DNA of 64,000 nucleotides, from positions 34,993 to 98,992 of the forward strand of contig NZ_SBEF01000009.1 of NCBI RefSeq assembly GCF_004011885.1, read 5' to 3'. Origin of the DNA: Serratia microhaemolytica (GTDB taxonomy: Bacteria; Pseudomonadota; Gammaproteobacteria; Enterobacterales; Enterobacteriaceae). Below are positions 29,087 through 39,385 of this stretch, piece by piece. The first letter of the stretch is position 1; every line of letters starts with the position of its first letter. The position numbers were made by a program, and so were the translations under genes. Under the pieces are notes generated by a model. It did not search any database. It had not been told where the DNA came from and was given only the letters and a program-made list of their open reading frames with translations.

Positions 29087-31894
29087 ATGCAGAACGGTGA
29101 AATGAAGGCCTGGCTGGATTCCTCCTGTTTGACGGGTGCGAACCAGTCCTACGTAGAACAGCTTTATGAAGATTTTTTAACGGATCCAAATTCAGTTGAA
29201 GAGAGTTGGCGAGTTATTTTCCAGCAACTGCCAACCTCCGGAAATAAACCGGAACAGCTCCACTCGCAAACGCGCGACTATTTTCGTCGTCTGGCGAAAG
29301 AACCAGCGCGTTACAGCAGCACCATCAACGATCCTGAAACAGATGCCAAACAGGTAAAGGTATTGCAGTTGATCAATGCCTTCCGTTTTCGTGGTCATCA
29401 ACACGCCAACCTTGATCCACTTGGTTTGTGGAAACAGGAGCGGGTTGCTGATCTGGAACTGGCCTACCACAACTTAAGCGAAGCGGATTTTGAACAGAGC
29501 TTCAACGTGGGTTCTTTTGCCATCGGCAAAGACAGCATGAAGTTGGGTGATCTGTATCAAGCACTGAAACAGACCTATTGTGGCTCGATCGGTGCTGAAT
29601 ATATGCACATTACCGACACCCAAGAGAAGCGCTGGTTACAGCAGCGGCTCGAATCGGTGGTCGGCCAAGCCAGTTTCAGCCGCAGTGAAAAGCAGCGTTT
29701 CCTGAGTGAACTGACAGCAGCAGAGGGCTTAGAGCGCTATTTGGGGGCTAAATTCCCAGGTGCAAAACGCTTCTCGTTAGAGGGGGGTGATGCACTGATC
29801 CCGATGCTGAAAGAGCTGGTACGCCATGCGGGCAAGAATGGCACGCGCGAAGTGGTACTGGGCATGGCACACCGTGGTCGCCTGAATGTGTTGGTCAACG
29901 TACTGGGCAAAAGGCCGGGTGACTTGTTTGATGAGTTTGCAGGCAAACACAATGATCAACTGGGCACCGGTGACGTGAAATATCACCAGGGCTTCTCCTC
30001 TGATCTGGAGACCGAAGGTGGCATGGTACACTTGGCGCTGGCATTTAACCCATCGCACTTGGAGATTGTCAGCCCTGTGATTATGGGGTCGGTGCGTGCT
30101 CGACGTGATCGCCTTGATGAAGCGCGCAGCAATATGGTGCTACCGATCACTATTCACGGTGATGCAGCAATCACCGGCCAGGGTGTGGTACAAGAGACGC
30201 TCAACATGTCGCAGGCGCGTGGCTATGAAGTGGGCGGTACCGTGCGGATTGTGATCAATAATCAGGTCGGCTTCACCACCTCCAACCCGCTCGACGCGCG
30301 TTCGACACAATACTGCACCGACATCGCCAAAATGGTACAAGCGCCGATCTTCCATGTAAATGCCGATGATCCGGAAGCCGTCGCGTTTGTTTCTCGCCTG
30401 GCACTCGATTTTCGTAACGCCTTCAAGCGTGACGTCGTAATCGATTTGGTTTGCTATCGTCGGCATGGTCACAATGAGGCGGATGAGCCAAGTGCTACCC
30501 AGCCGGTGATGTACCAGAAAATCAAAAAGCACCCAACACCGCGTAAGATCTACGCCGATGTGCTGATTGAACAGAGTGTGCTGACGCTGGAAGATGCCAC
30601 CGAAATGATCAACCTCTATCGCGACGCACTTGATCACGGCGATTGCGTGGTAGAGGAGTGGCGGCCGATGAGTTTGAACTCGCTAGCATGGTCACCTTAC
30701 CTCAGTCGTGAATGGGATCAAGCCTATCCCAGCCAGTTTGATCTGAAACGGCTACAGGAACTGGCGCAGCGCATCAGCACCATTCCCGAGTCATTCGAAC
30801 TGCAATCACGCGTAGCGAAAATCTACAGTGATCGTGCCGAAATGGCGCAGGGCAACAAACTGTTCGATTGGGGTGCCGCTGAGACACTGGCTTACGCCAC
30901 CCTGGTTGATGAAGGCATCCCAATCCGTATCTCGGGTGAAGACGCAGGGCGTGGCACATTCTTCCATCGTCACGCAGTGGTACATAATCAGAAAGACGGC
31001 TCAGTCTATCTACCACTTGCCAATGTGCACAGTGGGCAAGGTGACTTTAAAGTCTGGGACTCGGTGCTGTCTGAAGAGGCGGTACTGGCGTTCGAATATG
31101 GGTATGCCACCGCTGAGCCACGCGCACTGACCATCTGGGAAGCACAATTTGGTGACTTCGCCAATGGTGCTCAAGTGGTTATCGATCAGTTCATCAGCTC
31201 TGGTGAACAGAAATGGGGGCGGATGTGTGGCCTGGTAATGCTGTTGCCGCATGGTTATGAAGGGCAGGGGCCAGAGCACTCCTCGGCACGCCTGGAACGC
31301 TACTTGCAGCTTTGCGCTGAACAGAACATGCAAGTCTGTGTCCCTTCAACACCGGCACAGGTTTACCACATGCTACGCCGTCAGGCGTTGCGCTCAATGC
31401 GTCGCCCATTGGTGGTCATGTCGCCAAAATCACTGCTGCGTAACCCGCTAGCGACCTCTTCACTGGAGGAGTTAGCCAATGGCAGCTTCCAACTGGCGAT
31501 TGGTGAAATCGATGCGCTTGATGCAACAGCGGTCAAACGTGTCGTGCTCTGCTCCGGCAAGGTCTATTACGATCTACTGGAACAGCGCCGTAACAACCAG
31601 CAAAAAGATGTGGCGATCGTGCGGATCGAGCAACTTTACCCGTTCCCACATCAGGCTGTTCAAGCTGTGCTGGCGCCGTATGCACATGTCACCGATTTTG
31701 TTTGGTGCCAAGAAGAGCCGCTTAACCAAGGGGCTTGGTACTGTAGCCAGCACAATTTCCGTGATGTGATCCCGGCAGGTGCCAGTTTGCGTTATGCCGG
31801 TCGCCCGGCTTCCGCCTCTCCTGCGGTGGGTTATTTATCCGTGCACCAGAAGCAGCAACAGGCACTGGTGAATAGCGCACTGAATATTGATTAA
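29087..31894 (+). CDS. sucA: 2-oxoglutarate dehydrogenase E1 component
   Basis: Thiamine-diphosphate enzyme that decarboxylates 2-oxoglutarate and passes the succinyl group to SucB. It has 935 residues (E. coli 933). The N-terminal E2-binding segment, a thiamine diphosphate region with MAHRGRLNVLVNVLGK and ADDPEAVAFVSRLALDFRNAFKRDVVIDLV (quoted in part: NADDPEAV), YRRHGHNEADEP, and HGYEGQGPEHSSARLER are all present. sucB follows after 18 bases. Sequence is intact throughout. Confidence 0.98.
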   Translation: MQNGEMKAWLDSSCLTGANQSYVEQLYEDFLTDPNSVEESWRVIFQQLPTSGNKPEQLHSQTRDYFRRLAKEPARYSSTINDPETDAKQVKVLQLINAFRFRGHQHANLDPLGLWKQERVADLELAYHNLSEADFEQSFNVGSFAIGKDSMKLGDLYQALKQTYCGSIGAEYMHITDTQEKRWLQQRLESVVGQASFSRSEKQRFLSELTAAEGLERYLGAKFPGAKRFSLEGGDALIPMLKELVRHAGKNGTREVVLGMAHRGRLNVLVNVLGKRPGDLFDEFAGKHNDQLGTGDVKYHQGFSSDLETEGGMVHLALAFNPSHLEIVSPVIMGSVRARRDRLDEARSNMVLPITIHGDAAITGQGVVQETLNMSQARGYEVGGTVRIVINNQVGFTTSNPLDARSTQYCTDIAKMVQAPIFHVNADDPEAVAFVSRLALDFRNAFKRDVVIDLVCYRRHGHNEADEPSATQPVMYQKIKKHPTPRKIYADVLIEQSVLTLEDATEMINLYRDALDHGDCVVEEWRPMSLNSLAWSPYLSREWDQAYPSQFDLKRLQELAQRISTIPESFELQSRVAKIYSDRAEMAQGNKLFDWGAAETLAYATLVDEGIPIRISGEDAGRGTFFHRHAVVHNQKDGSVYLPLANVHSGQGDFKVWDSVLSEEAVLAFEYGYATAEPRALTIWEAQFGDFANGAQVVIDQFISSGEQKWGRMCGLVMLLPHGYEGQGPEHSSARLERYLQLCAEQNMQVCVPSTPAQVYHMLRRQALRSMRRPLVVMSPKSLLRNPLATSSLEELANGSFQLAIGEIDALDATAVKRVVLCSGKVYYDLLEQRRNNQQKDVAIVRIEQLYPFPHQAVQAVLAPYAHVTDFVWCQEEPLNQGAWYCSQHNFRDVIPAGASLRYAGRPASASPAVGYLSVHQKQQQALVNSALNID

Positions 31895-31912
31895 AAAATT
31901 AAAGGAAAGCTA

Positions 31913-33130
31913 ATGAGCAGCGTAGATATTCTTGTTCCTGACCTTCCTGAGTCAGTTGCTGACGCGACGGTAGCTGTCTGGCATAAAAAACCGGGTGATG
32001 CGGTAAATCGTGACGAAGTGGTGGTCGAGATTGAAACCGACAAAGTGGTATTGGAAGTCCCCGCCAGCGAGGCGGGAATTCTGGAAGTGATCCTGGAAGA
32101 TGAGCAGGCAACGGTCAGCTCGCGTCAAATCCTTGGGCGCATCCGCCCGAGCGACAATTCAGGCAAAGTGACAGAAGAAAAGGTAAACAGTGTTGAGCCT
32201 ACTCCGGCACAGCGCGCTACCGCTAGCTTGAAAGAGGAGAATAACAACTCTCTCGGCCCGGCGATCCGCCGCATGATTGCTGAGCATGATCTGGATGCCA
32301 GCGTGATCAAAGGCAGTGGTGTCGGTGGTCGCATAATACGTGAAGATGTGGAAGCCCATCTTGCCAACAGAGAAAAAGCGGCACCGGCGACAACTGCACC
32401 AAGCGTGGCAGCACCATTAGCGCTTGGTGGTCGCAGTGAAAAACGTGTACCAATGACCCGACTGCGCAAGCGTGTTGCCGAACGGTTACTGGAAGCGAAA
32501 AACAGCACGGCGATGTTGACCACGTTCAACGAAGTGAACATGCAGCCGATCATGGATCTGCGCAAGCAGTATGGTGAAGCGTTTGAGAAGCGTCACGGTG
32601 TGCGTCTTGGCTTTATGTCCTTCTACATCAAAGCGGTAGTTGAGGCACTGAAACGCTATCCAGAGGTCAATGCCTCGATTGATGGCACTGATGTGATTTA
32701 CCACAACTACTTTGATGTCAGCGTTGCCGTATCAACACCGCGCGGTCTGGTGACGCCAGTATTGCGTGATGTTGATACACTCAGCATGGCTGACATTGAA
32801 AAGAAAATCAAAGAATTGGCAGTTAAAGGGCGCGATGGCAAGTTAACGGTGGAAGAGTTGACCGGCGGTAACTTCACCATCACCAACGGTGGTGTCTTTG
32901 GCTCACTGATGTCAACGCCAATTATCAACCCGCCACAGAGCGCCATTTTAGGTATGCACGCGATCAAAGATCGCCCAATGGCGGTAAATGGCCAAGTGGT
33001 GATTTTGCCGATGATGTATCTGGCTCTCTCTTATGACCATCGTCTGATTGATGGTAAAGAGTCCGTTGGCTACTTGGTAACGGTCAAAGAGATGCTGGAA
33101 GATCCAGTGCGTTTGATGCTGGACGTCTAA
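31913..33130 (+). CDS. sucB: dihydrolipoyl succinyltransferase (E2)
   Basis: Core of the 2-oxoglutarate dehydrogenase complex, transferring succinyl from SucA to coenzyme A through a swinging lipoyl arm. Its 405 residues comprise one lipoyl domain (1-80, lipoyl-lysine 44 in [11 protein letters not shown]), a linker, a peripheral subunit-binding domain (about 112-148), a second linker rich in Ala and Pro, and a catalytic domain with active-site HRLIDG near the C-terminus. AAAGGAAAG precedes the ATG. The E3 subunit (lpd) is not in this window. Confidence 0.98.
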   Translation: MSSVDILVPDLPESVADATVAVWHKKPGDAVNRDEVVVEIETDKVVLEVPASEAGILEVILEDEQATVSSRQILGRIRPSDNSGKVTEEKVNSVEPTPAQRATASLKEENNNSLGPAIRRMIAEHDLDASVIKGSGVGGRIIREDVEAHLANREKAAPATTAPSVAAPLALGGRSEKRVPMTRLRKRVAERLLEAKNSTAMLTTFNEVNMQPIMDLRKQYGEAFEKRHGVRLGFMSFYIKAVVEALKRYPEVNASIDGTDVIYHNYFDVSVAVSTPRGLVTPVLRDVDTLSMADIEKKIKELAVKGRDGKLTVEELTGGNFTITNGGVFGSLMSTPIINPPQSAILGMHAIKDRPMAVNGQVVILPMMYLALSYDHRLIDGKESVGYLVTVKEMLEDPVRLMLDV

Positions 33131-33241
33131 TCCTCTGGTGGGTGCAGTCTCTGCGCCCACATGCTTGCCATCCAGTTGAAACTTTTTGCTTACAGAAAAG
33201 TAACTCGGCTGAAACCTTTAGAATGAAATAGGTATAACATC

Positions 33242-34408
33242 ATGAATTTACACGAATATCAGGCAAAACAACTGTTTGCTCGGTATGGTATGCCAGCTCC
33301 ATCCGGTTATGCCTGCTCAACGCCGCGTGAGGCAGAAGAGGCTGCATCTAAAATTGGTGCAGGCCCTTGGGTAGTGAAATGTCAGGTTCATGCTGGTGGG
33401 CGTGGTAAAGCGGGTGGTGTCAAGCTGGTCGACAGTAAAGAACAGATCCGTGCATTTGCTGAAGCTTGGCTGGGTAAGCGCCTAGTGACTTACCAGACTG
33501 ATGCACTGGGGCAACCGGTCAACCAGATCCTGGTTGAAGCCGCAACTGATATCGACAAAGAGCTATATCTTGGTGCGGTGGTCGATCGTGCCACCCGTCG
33601 AGTGGTGTTTATGGCCTCCACCGAAGGTGGGGTCGAGATTGAAGAAGTGGCGGCCAAACATCCAGAACTGATCCACAAAATGACGCTGGATCCGCTAGTT
33701 GGCCCACAACCGTATCAAGGTCGTGAACTGGCATTCAAACTTGGCTTGAGTGGTAAACAGGTTAATCAGTTCGCCAAAATTTTTATCGGACTGGCAACAC
33801 TGTTCCTTGAACGTGATCTGAGCATGGTCGAGATCAACCCACTGGTGATCACCAAACAGGGTGATTTGGTCTGCCTGGACGGTAAATTGGGTTGTGACGG
33901 TAACGCGCTGTTCCGCCAGCCAGAGTTGCGTGAAATGCATGATCTGTCGCAAGAAGATGAACGTGAATCGCGTGCGGCACAGTGGGAACTGAACTACGTT
34001 GCGCTTGATGGCAACATTGGCTGCATGGTAAACGGCGCAGGCTTGGCAATGGGCACGATGGACATTGTTAAACTGCACGGCGGTGAACCGGCCAACTTCC
34101 TGGATGTTGGCGGCGGTGCGACTAAAGAACGTGTCACCGAAGCATTCAAGATTATTCTCTCTGACGACAAAGTGAAAGCCGTGCTGGTCAACATCTTCGG
34201 CGGCATCGTGCGCTGCGACCTGATCGCCGATGGCATCATCGGTGCAGTTGCCGAAGTGGGTGTCAGCGTGCCGGTCGTGGTGCGCTTAGAAGGCAACAAT
34301 GCAGAGCTGGGAGCGAAAAAGCTGGCGGAAAGTGGCCTGAATATCATTGCAGCAAACAGCTTAACTGACGCGGCTCAGAGCGTGGTCGCCGCCGTGGAGG
34401 GGAAATAA
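33242..34408 (+). CDS. sucC: succinyl-CoA synthetase beta subunit
   Basis: Nucleotide-binding subunit of the TCA enzyme that makes ATP or GTP from succinyl-CoA. It is 388 residues, as in E. coli. The ATP-grasp domain starts [18 protein letters not shown] and includes [16 protein letters not shown]; the C-terminal ligase domain has [14 protein letters not shown]. The 111-base gap from sucB has no obvious terminator, so it is read as part of the suc operon. Confidence 0.98.
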   Translation: MNLHEYQAKQLFARYGMPAPSGYACSTPREAEEAASKIGAGPWVVKCQVHAGGRGKAGGVKLVDSKEQIRAFAEAWLGKRLVTYQTDALGQPVNQILVEAATDIDKELYLGAVVDRATRRVVFMASTEGGVEIEEVAAKHPELIHKMTLDPLVGPQPYQGRELAFKLGLSGKQVNQFAKIFIGLATLFLERDLSMVEINPLVITKQGDLVCLDGKLGCDGNALFRQPELREMHDLSQEDERESRAAQWELNYVALDGNIGCMVNGAGLAMGTMDIVKLHGGEPANFLDVGGGATKERVTEAFKIILSDDKVKAVLVNIFGGIVRCDLIADGIIGAVAEVGVSVPVVVRLEGNNAELGAKKLAESGLNIIAANSLTDAAQSVVAAVEGK

Positions 34409-34411
34409 CAT

Positions 34412-35284
34412 ATGTCCATTTTAATCGATAAAAATACCAAAGTGATCTGTCAGGGTTTCACTGGCAGCCAAGGCACCTTCCACTCTGAACAGGCGATTGC
34501 TTACGGCACAAAAATGGTCGGTGGCGTCACGCCAGGCAAAGGTGGCACCCGTCATCTGGATCTACCGGTATTCAACACCGTGCGTGAAGCAGTAGAAGCA
34601 ACGGGAGCCACAGCTTCAGTGATCTATGTCCCCGCGCCATTTTGCAAAGACTCGATTCTGGAAGCGATTGATGCAGGCATCAAACTGATCATCACCATTA
34701 CTGAAGGCATTCCGACACTGGATATGCTGGCAGTAAAAGTGAAGCTTGATCAAGCAGGTGTGCGCATGATCGGCCCGAACTGCCCTGGTGTGATCACGCC
34801 AGGTGAGTGCAAAATCGGCATTATGCCAGGCCACATACACAAGCCAGGCAAAGTGGGCATTGTCTCGCGCTCAGGTACCTTAACCTATGAAGCGGTGAAG
34901 CAGACTACCGATGTTGGTCTGGGGCAATCCAGTTGTGTCGGTATCGGTGGTGATCCAATTCCTGGTTCTAACTTCATTGATATCCTGCAACTGTTTGAAC
35001 AAGATCCACAAACTGAAGCGATTGTGATGATCGGTGAGATTGGCGGTAGCGCGGAAGAAGAAGCCGCAGCCTACATCAAAGCACATGTGACTAAACCGGT
35101 AGTGGCCTATATCGCCGGTGTAACCGCGCCGAAAGGCAAGCGTATGGGGCACGCGGGTGCCATTATCGCCGGTGGTAAAGGCACTGCAGATGAGAAGTTT
35201 GCTGCCTTGGAAGCTGCTGGGGTGAAAACAGTACGTAGCCTGGCGGACATCGGTGATACCGTTAAGGCACTACTGGCGCGTTAA
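34412..35284 (+). CDS. sucD: succinyl-CoA synthetase alpha subunit
   Basis: CoA-binding subunit carrying the phosphorylated histidine. Its 290 residues include the CoA-binding Rossmann fold ([13 protein letters not shown] at 15-27), [18 protein letters not shown], and phospho-acceptor His247 in KRMGHAGAI. It starts three bases after the sucC stop. A hairpin follows at 35311. Confidence 0.98.
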   Translation: MSILIDKNTKVICQGFTGSQGTFHSEQAIAYGTKMVGGVTPGKGGTRHLDLPVFNTVREAVEATGATASVIYVPAPFCKDSILEAIDAGIKLIITITEGIPTLDMLAVKVKLDQAGVRMIGPNCPGVITPGECKIGIMPGHIHKPGKVGIVSRSGTLTYEAVKQTTDVGLGQSSCVGIGGDPIPGSNFIDILQLFEQDPQTEAIVMIGEIGGSAEEEAAAYIKAHVTKPVVAYIAGVTAPKGKRMGHAGAIIAGGKGTADEKFAALEAAGVKTVRSLADIGDTVKALLAR

Positions 35285-35310
35285 GTGTCGATTTAGTGAT
35301 GATAAACCGC

Positions 35311-35339
35311 TCTGGTCAGTGCTGTGTGCGCTGACCAGA
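35311..35339 (+). terminator. hairpin after sucD
   Basis: Perfect 9-bp stem TCTGGTCAG / CTGACCAGA around an 11-base loop, 27 bases after the sucD stop. There is no T-tract. In E. coli a small RNA (SdhX) is processed from this 3' end; the sequence here is too different for me to say whether an equivalent exists. Confidence 0.5.
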
Positions 35340-35617
35340 AGCGGGATAGTTGTCTGAAATTGCTTAGTACTGTTACTCGGTAGCAGCGAATTGACTGCCG
35401 ACAACGCCGCTAAAACAGCCTGAACACGTCGTAGATAGCCATCTCAAGCAACCTTCAGCGACAAAAATAGCAACTCACCGCACGTTAATCGAATGGACTG
35501 TTAGTTCAATCAGCATCATTTATCCCCCGCCATCCTGCTCTCGGCGCTGCTGGAGCACGTTTTGTTGTGATAAACTCCGCCCATCTTTTTTCCTCTCTGA
35601 TGATAAACAGGTTAGCC

Positions 35618-36628
35618 ATGAAGCGTGAATTGGCGATTGAATTTTCCCGCGTAACGGAAGCAGCAGCACTGGCGGGTTATAAATGGTTGGGGCGTGGTGA
35701 TAAAAATGCCGCTGATGGTGCAGCAGTGAATGCCATGCGCATGATGCTTAACCAAGTGGATATTGATGGTCGAATTGTGATCGGCGAAGGTGAAATCGAT
35801 GAAGCGCCAATGCTCTACATCGGTGAAAATGTCGGAACCGGCGTCGGTGACGCGGTTGATATCGCGGTTGACCCGATCGAAGGCACGCGCATGACAGCAA
35901 TGGGACAATCGAACGCATTGTCGGTCTTGGCGGTAGGTGATCGCAACGCGTTTTTACATGCGCCTGATATGTATATGGAAAAATTGGTGGTAGGGCCACA
36001 GGCACGCGGTGTGCTCGACCTGTCACTCCCGTTGATCACCAACTTGCGTAATGTTGCCCATCGCCTGGGTAAATCGCTGTCGGAACTGACCGTGATCACG
36101 TTGGCCAAGCCACGCCATGAGATTGTGATCAAAAAAATGCAGCAGATTGGCGTGAAAGTTTTTGCCATTCCCGATGGCGATGTTGCCGCCTCAATCCTGA
36201 CCTGTCTACCGGAAAGTGAAGTCGATGTCATGTATGGCATTGGTGGCGCACCGGAAGGGGTGATTTCCGCAGCGGTGATCCGGGCACTGGATGGCGACAT
36301 GCAAGCCATGCTGCTGCCACGTCATTATGTCAAAGGTGACAATGCTGAGAATCGCCGCTTGGGTGAACAAGAGCTTGAACGTTGCCAACAGATGGGGATC
36401 GTCGCGGGTGAAGTGCTAAAACTGGGCGACATGGCACGTAACGACAACGTGATTTTCTCCGCCACTGGCATCACCAAAGGGGATCTGCTGGAAGGGATCC
36501 AGCGTAAAGGAAACATGGCCACCACAGAAACACTGTTGATCCGTGGTAAATCACGCACCATCCGCCGCATTCGATCAACCCACTATCTGGATCGCAAAGA
36601 TGCCTCGCTACACCCATTTTTGCTCTGA
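35618..36628 (+). CDS. glpX: fructose-1,6-bisphosphatase class II
   Basis: Hydrolyses fructose 1,6-bisphosphate in gluconeogenesis. It has 336 residues as in E. coli, from MKRELAIEFSRVTEAAALAG. Metal-site and substrate stretches GEGEIDEAPMLY, DIAVDPIEGTRMTAMG and YGIGGAPEGV are conserved. I start at ATG 35618; an open frame 17 codons upstream has no family similarity. In E. coli it belongs to glpFKX; here glpF and glpK are absent and glpX stands alone after sucD. Confidence 0.96.
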   Translation: MKRELAIEFSRVTEAAALAGYKWLGRGDKNAADGAAVNAMRMMLNQVDIDGRIVIGEGEIDEAPMLYIGENVGTGVGDAVDIAVDPIEGTRMTAMGQSNALSVLAVGDRNAFLHAPDMYMEKLVVGPQARGVLDLSLPLITNLRNVAHRLGKSLSELTVITLAKPRHEIVIKKMQQIGVKVFAIPDGDVAASILTCLPESEVDVMYGIGGAPEGVISAAVIRALDGDMQAMLLPRHYVKGDNAENRRLGEQELERCQQMGIVAGEVLKLGDMARNDNVIFSATGITKGDLLEGIQRKGNMATTETLLIRGKSRTIRRIRSTHYLDRKDASLHPFLL

Positions 36629-36665
36629 GCGGTGCAGCCTTTTATCGTGAAATAAGCGGTTAACC

Positions 36666-36685
36666 GGCGAGCATAAACGCTCGCC
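36666..36685. terminator. hairpin between convergent glpX and ubiV
   Basis: GGCGAGC / GCTCGCC with a six-base loop, extendable by the flanking AACC and CGTT with a mismatch. It lies between two convergent stop codons and can serve both. A T-run (AATTTTTTTG) follows at 36711 on the plus strand. Confidence 0.55.
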
Positions 36686-36722
36686 CGTTAATGTAATGCA
36701 TTGGTATCAGAAATTTTTTTGT

Positions 36723-37601
36723 TTAAGGTGCCAATGTTAAGCCAGCAACCCGACGCCAGTAGCCATTGCACTCACTGCCAGCGCTCAATAGCTGTGGCTG
36801 CTGACCATGCTGGTTGGCGCGGAACTGATCGAACAGTGGCAGTGTTTGCACCCCTTGTGGGGACAAGCGAACAATATCAACCAACTGCTCCATTCCTACC
36901 AGCTCATTCACCAGGTTGTAGCAGTAGCCACTGAGTGTCTGAATGCCGTTTAATACAAAAACCTGTTGATTTTCCTGTGAATGAACAAGCCGTCCCTGTG
37001 GATAGTTGATACAGCAGGTTTCACACTGATCTTTGGCACGATCTTCGGAACGTGCGGTAAAACAGCGTGCCGAGTAAGCCAGCGGCAGATGACCATAAGC
37101 AAAAACTTCCACCTCAAACTGCTGACGAAAACCTAGCTGATCACACTGCTGTAACAGGCTGGCTAACCAGTCACGAGAAAGCTCAACCGGCATACACCAG
37201 CGCACCATACCTTGCCGATGTAGCAGACGCAGGGTATAGGCGTTATAACAGTTCAGCGCATGGCCTGCGACAAACGGCAAGCCACGTTCAGCGGCGATAT
37301 TGACTGCGGCCAGATCATTGGCTTCAATCAGAAACTCACCATTTTCGACATAGCGCCGCAACTCATGCAGCTCTGAAGGGGCCTGTAACAGCGCCAACGT
37401 TGATAACACCACCTGCTTACCGCTATCGGCAACCTGGCGAGCTAATGCCAACCAATCAGCCACCTTCATCTCACGCCGCTTGGTGCAGACACTCTCGCCC
37501 AGATAGATAATATCGGCACTGCTACTGATTGCCTGCTGATAAAATGCATCCAGTTCATTTTTTGGCCAGTAATAGAGCACTGGCCCAAGTGCATATTTCA
37601 C
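36723..37601 (-). CDS. ubiV: O2-independent ubiquinone hydroxylation protein UbiV
   Basis: Peptidase-U32-family iron-sulfur protein that with UbiU and UbiT replaces the oxygen-requiring hydroxylases of ubiquinone synthesis under anaerobiosis. It has 292 residues. All four cluster cysteines are at the positions known in E. coli (Cys39, Cys180, Cys193, Cys197). It begins nine bases after the ubiU stop on the same strand, so the two form an operon. Confidence 0.94.
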   Translation of the reverse strand: MKYALGPVLYYWPKNELDAFYQQAISSSADIIYLGESVCTKRREMKVADWLALARQVADSGKQVVLSTLALLQAPSELHELRRYVENGEFLIEANDLAAVNIAAERGLPFVAGHALNCYNAYTLRLLHRQGMVRWCMPVELSRDWLASLLQQCDQLGFRQQFEVEVFAYGHLPLAYSARCFTARSEDRAKDQCETCCINYPQGRLVHSQENQQVFVLNGIQTLSGYCYNLVNELVGMEQLVDIVRLSPQGVQTLPLFDQFRANQHGQQPQLLSAGSECNGYWRRVAGLTLAP

Positions 37602-37610
37602 GCGCTACCC

Positions 37611-38606
37611 CTACTGCCATTTACGGTGATAGGCACCCAACGTAGTCTGAGTGCCTTCAGAAATTGCTGCTAACGCCTGCATCCAGGCAGCATCAAGCTG
37701 ATAACCTGCTGGATCAGCACGGCAGCGATCGAGCGCCTGACGCCAAACACGCGCCACCTGGCTGACATAAGCTGGGCTACGTTGTCGCCCCTCAATCTTC
37801 ACCGAGGCGATGTTACAAGCCATCAGTTCCGGCAACAGCGCCAGTGTATTAAGGCTGGTGGGTTCTTCCAGTGGATGATAGATCTGCGCATCGACTCGAT
37901 AGCGCCCTTTACACAGCGTCGGATAACCGGCGTTCTCTCCTGGCTGATAGCGGTCGATCAACACATTATTCAGCCGCGACTCCATCCCTTGTGCGGTCTG
38001 CTGCCAGCGCACAAAGCGTGCAGGTGAACAAGCACCGACGGTATTGGGTGATTCACCGGTCAGATAGGAAGAGAGGTAACACCGACCTTCAGCCATAATG
38101 CATAAGCTGCCGAAAGCAAACACCTCGAGCGGCACTGGGCTGGTACGCGCCAATTGTTTCACCTGGTGCATCGACAACACGCGCGGCAAAACGACACGCG
38201 AAACGGCAAAATGGCGCTGGTAAAAACGGATTGCCTCTTCGTTGGTGGCAGAGGCTTGCACCGAGACATGGCGTTCAATATCGGGATAACGTTCAGCGGC
38301 ATACTCCAACATTGCCAGATCAGCCAGAATCAGCGCATCGGCGCCAGCTTGAGCAGCCATATCAACCGCACGCTGCCAACGTAGATATCCATCCGGGTGA
38401 GCGAACGTATTGATTGCTACATGCAACTTACGCCGTTGCTGGTGAACATAGTCAACGGCCTGTTGCAGTTTCTGTTCAGTAAAATTCAACCCGGCAAAAT
38501 GACGCGCGTTGGTATCATCTTTTAAGCCGACATAAACTGCATCTGCGCCATTTTCTAACGCAGCTTTCAGTGCTGGTAAATTGCCAGCAGGGCAAAGCAA
38601 CTCCAT
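37611..38606 (-). CDS. ubiU: O2-independent ubiquinone hydroxylation protein UbiU
   Basis: Partner of UbiV; a U32-family 4Fe-4S protein for anaerobic ring hydroxylation. It has 331 residues with cysteines 169, 176, 193 and 232 matching the E. coli cluster ligands, and the GSLCIMAEGRCYLSSY and EGRQRSPAYVSQVARVWR motifs. I start at ATG 38606, nine bases after AGGA; a TTG three codons earlier is possible. A TATAAT lies at 38713-38708, and a TTGAC half-site at 38736-38740 sits where an FNR site would activate; that is weak. ubiT, divergent in E. coli, is absent. Confidence 0.94.
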   Translation of the reverse strand: MELLCPAGNLPALKAALENGADAVYVGLKDDTNARHFAGLNFTEQKLQQAVDYVHQQRRKLHVAINTFAHPDGYLRWQRAVDMAAQAGADALILADLAMLEYAAERYPDIERHVSVQASATNEEAIRFYQRHFAVSRVVLPRVLSMHQVKQLARTSPVPLEVFAFGSLCIMAEGRCYLSSYLTGESPNTVGACSPARFVRWQQTAQGMESRLNNVLIDRYQPGENAGYPTLCKGRYRVDAQIYHPLEEPTSLNTLALLPELMACNIASVKIEGRQRSPAYVSQVARVWRQALDRCRADPAGYQLDAAWMQALAAISEGTQTTLGAYHRKWQ

Positions 38607-39385
38607 ATTAGGCAATCCTGATTTCGCTACGTACCAAGCGGATACAAGCGATGAAAGACTTCACCAGACACTGCAACTGAACTGGTGGCGGGATAAAAAA
38701 CGCGGCGATTATAAGCGTAGCTAGCACTCAATCTTTTGACTTAGGGCAGTTTCCCCGCGCTCTCGAACAGTTGTCAGGCAGTGAGAGGGGGAAAAACTAG
38801 CTGGCTTGCTGTCGCGCTATAGCCTGTGTGTCTGGACATAGGCTGATTGCTTTGGTTTTGTGGTATGCGTTGAGGAGTGGTAATGAAGTGAGGGTGCGTG
38901 CAAGGACGAGGTAATCCAACTGAAATTAAGGCGCACTACTGAAACGCCCATATTCTCAAAAACCGGTGTGGAGTGTTTAACATTAAGGGTAATGATTACT
39001 GCTTGATAGTAGCAATCGCTTACCAGCACGGATGGCAGCAATTACAAAGTCAATTTATAAGAAAAAATTACATTTCTCTGATGGTTGGGACAAGCAGTTA
39101 CATGAATCATCTTGCATGATAATCCGTTACTATGATGTTTGGTGAGTGTGCTGTTGTACTGTTCAACTACGTTACTGAAGTGAAACAGGGGAAGCGACGA
39201 TATAGGCGGGTAAATGTATAGCTACCTATTTGTACTTTATGCGTTTGCGTAATTGTTTTTGCTACATTGTCCTATTGTGGGCATGTCTTTGTTAAGATTT
39301 GTGGTTTGATCCATTTACTGAATGGCTTTGCGATCAGGTGTTCTCGATTGTATGATAAGCAAAATGTTTAGTAAAGGTTAAGTAA
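38607..39385. other. gene-free region between ubiU and the GHKL/STAS cassette
   Basis: About 780 bases. The first 150 carry the ubiU promoter. The rest has no credible gene and becomes AT-rich after 39050. ubiT is expected here in E. coli order, but no part of it is recognisable. The right end gives the leader of the next gene, with AAAGG before its ATG. Confidence 0.5.

Noticed and set aside
38690..38705. TGGTGGCGGGATAAAA as a duplicated tRNA-Ile 3' end (attR)
   Set aside because: Only six bases match the tRNA 3' end, too short to mean anything.
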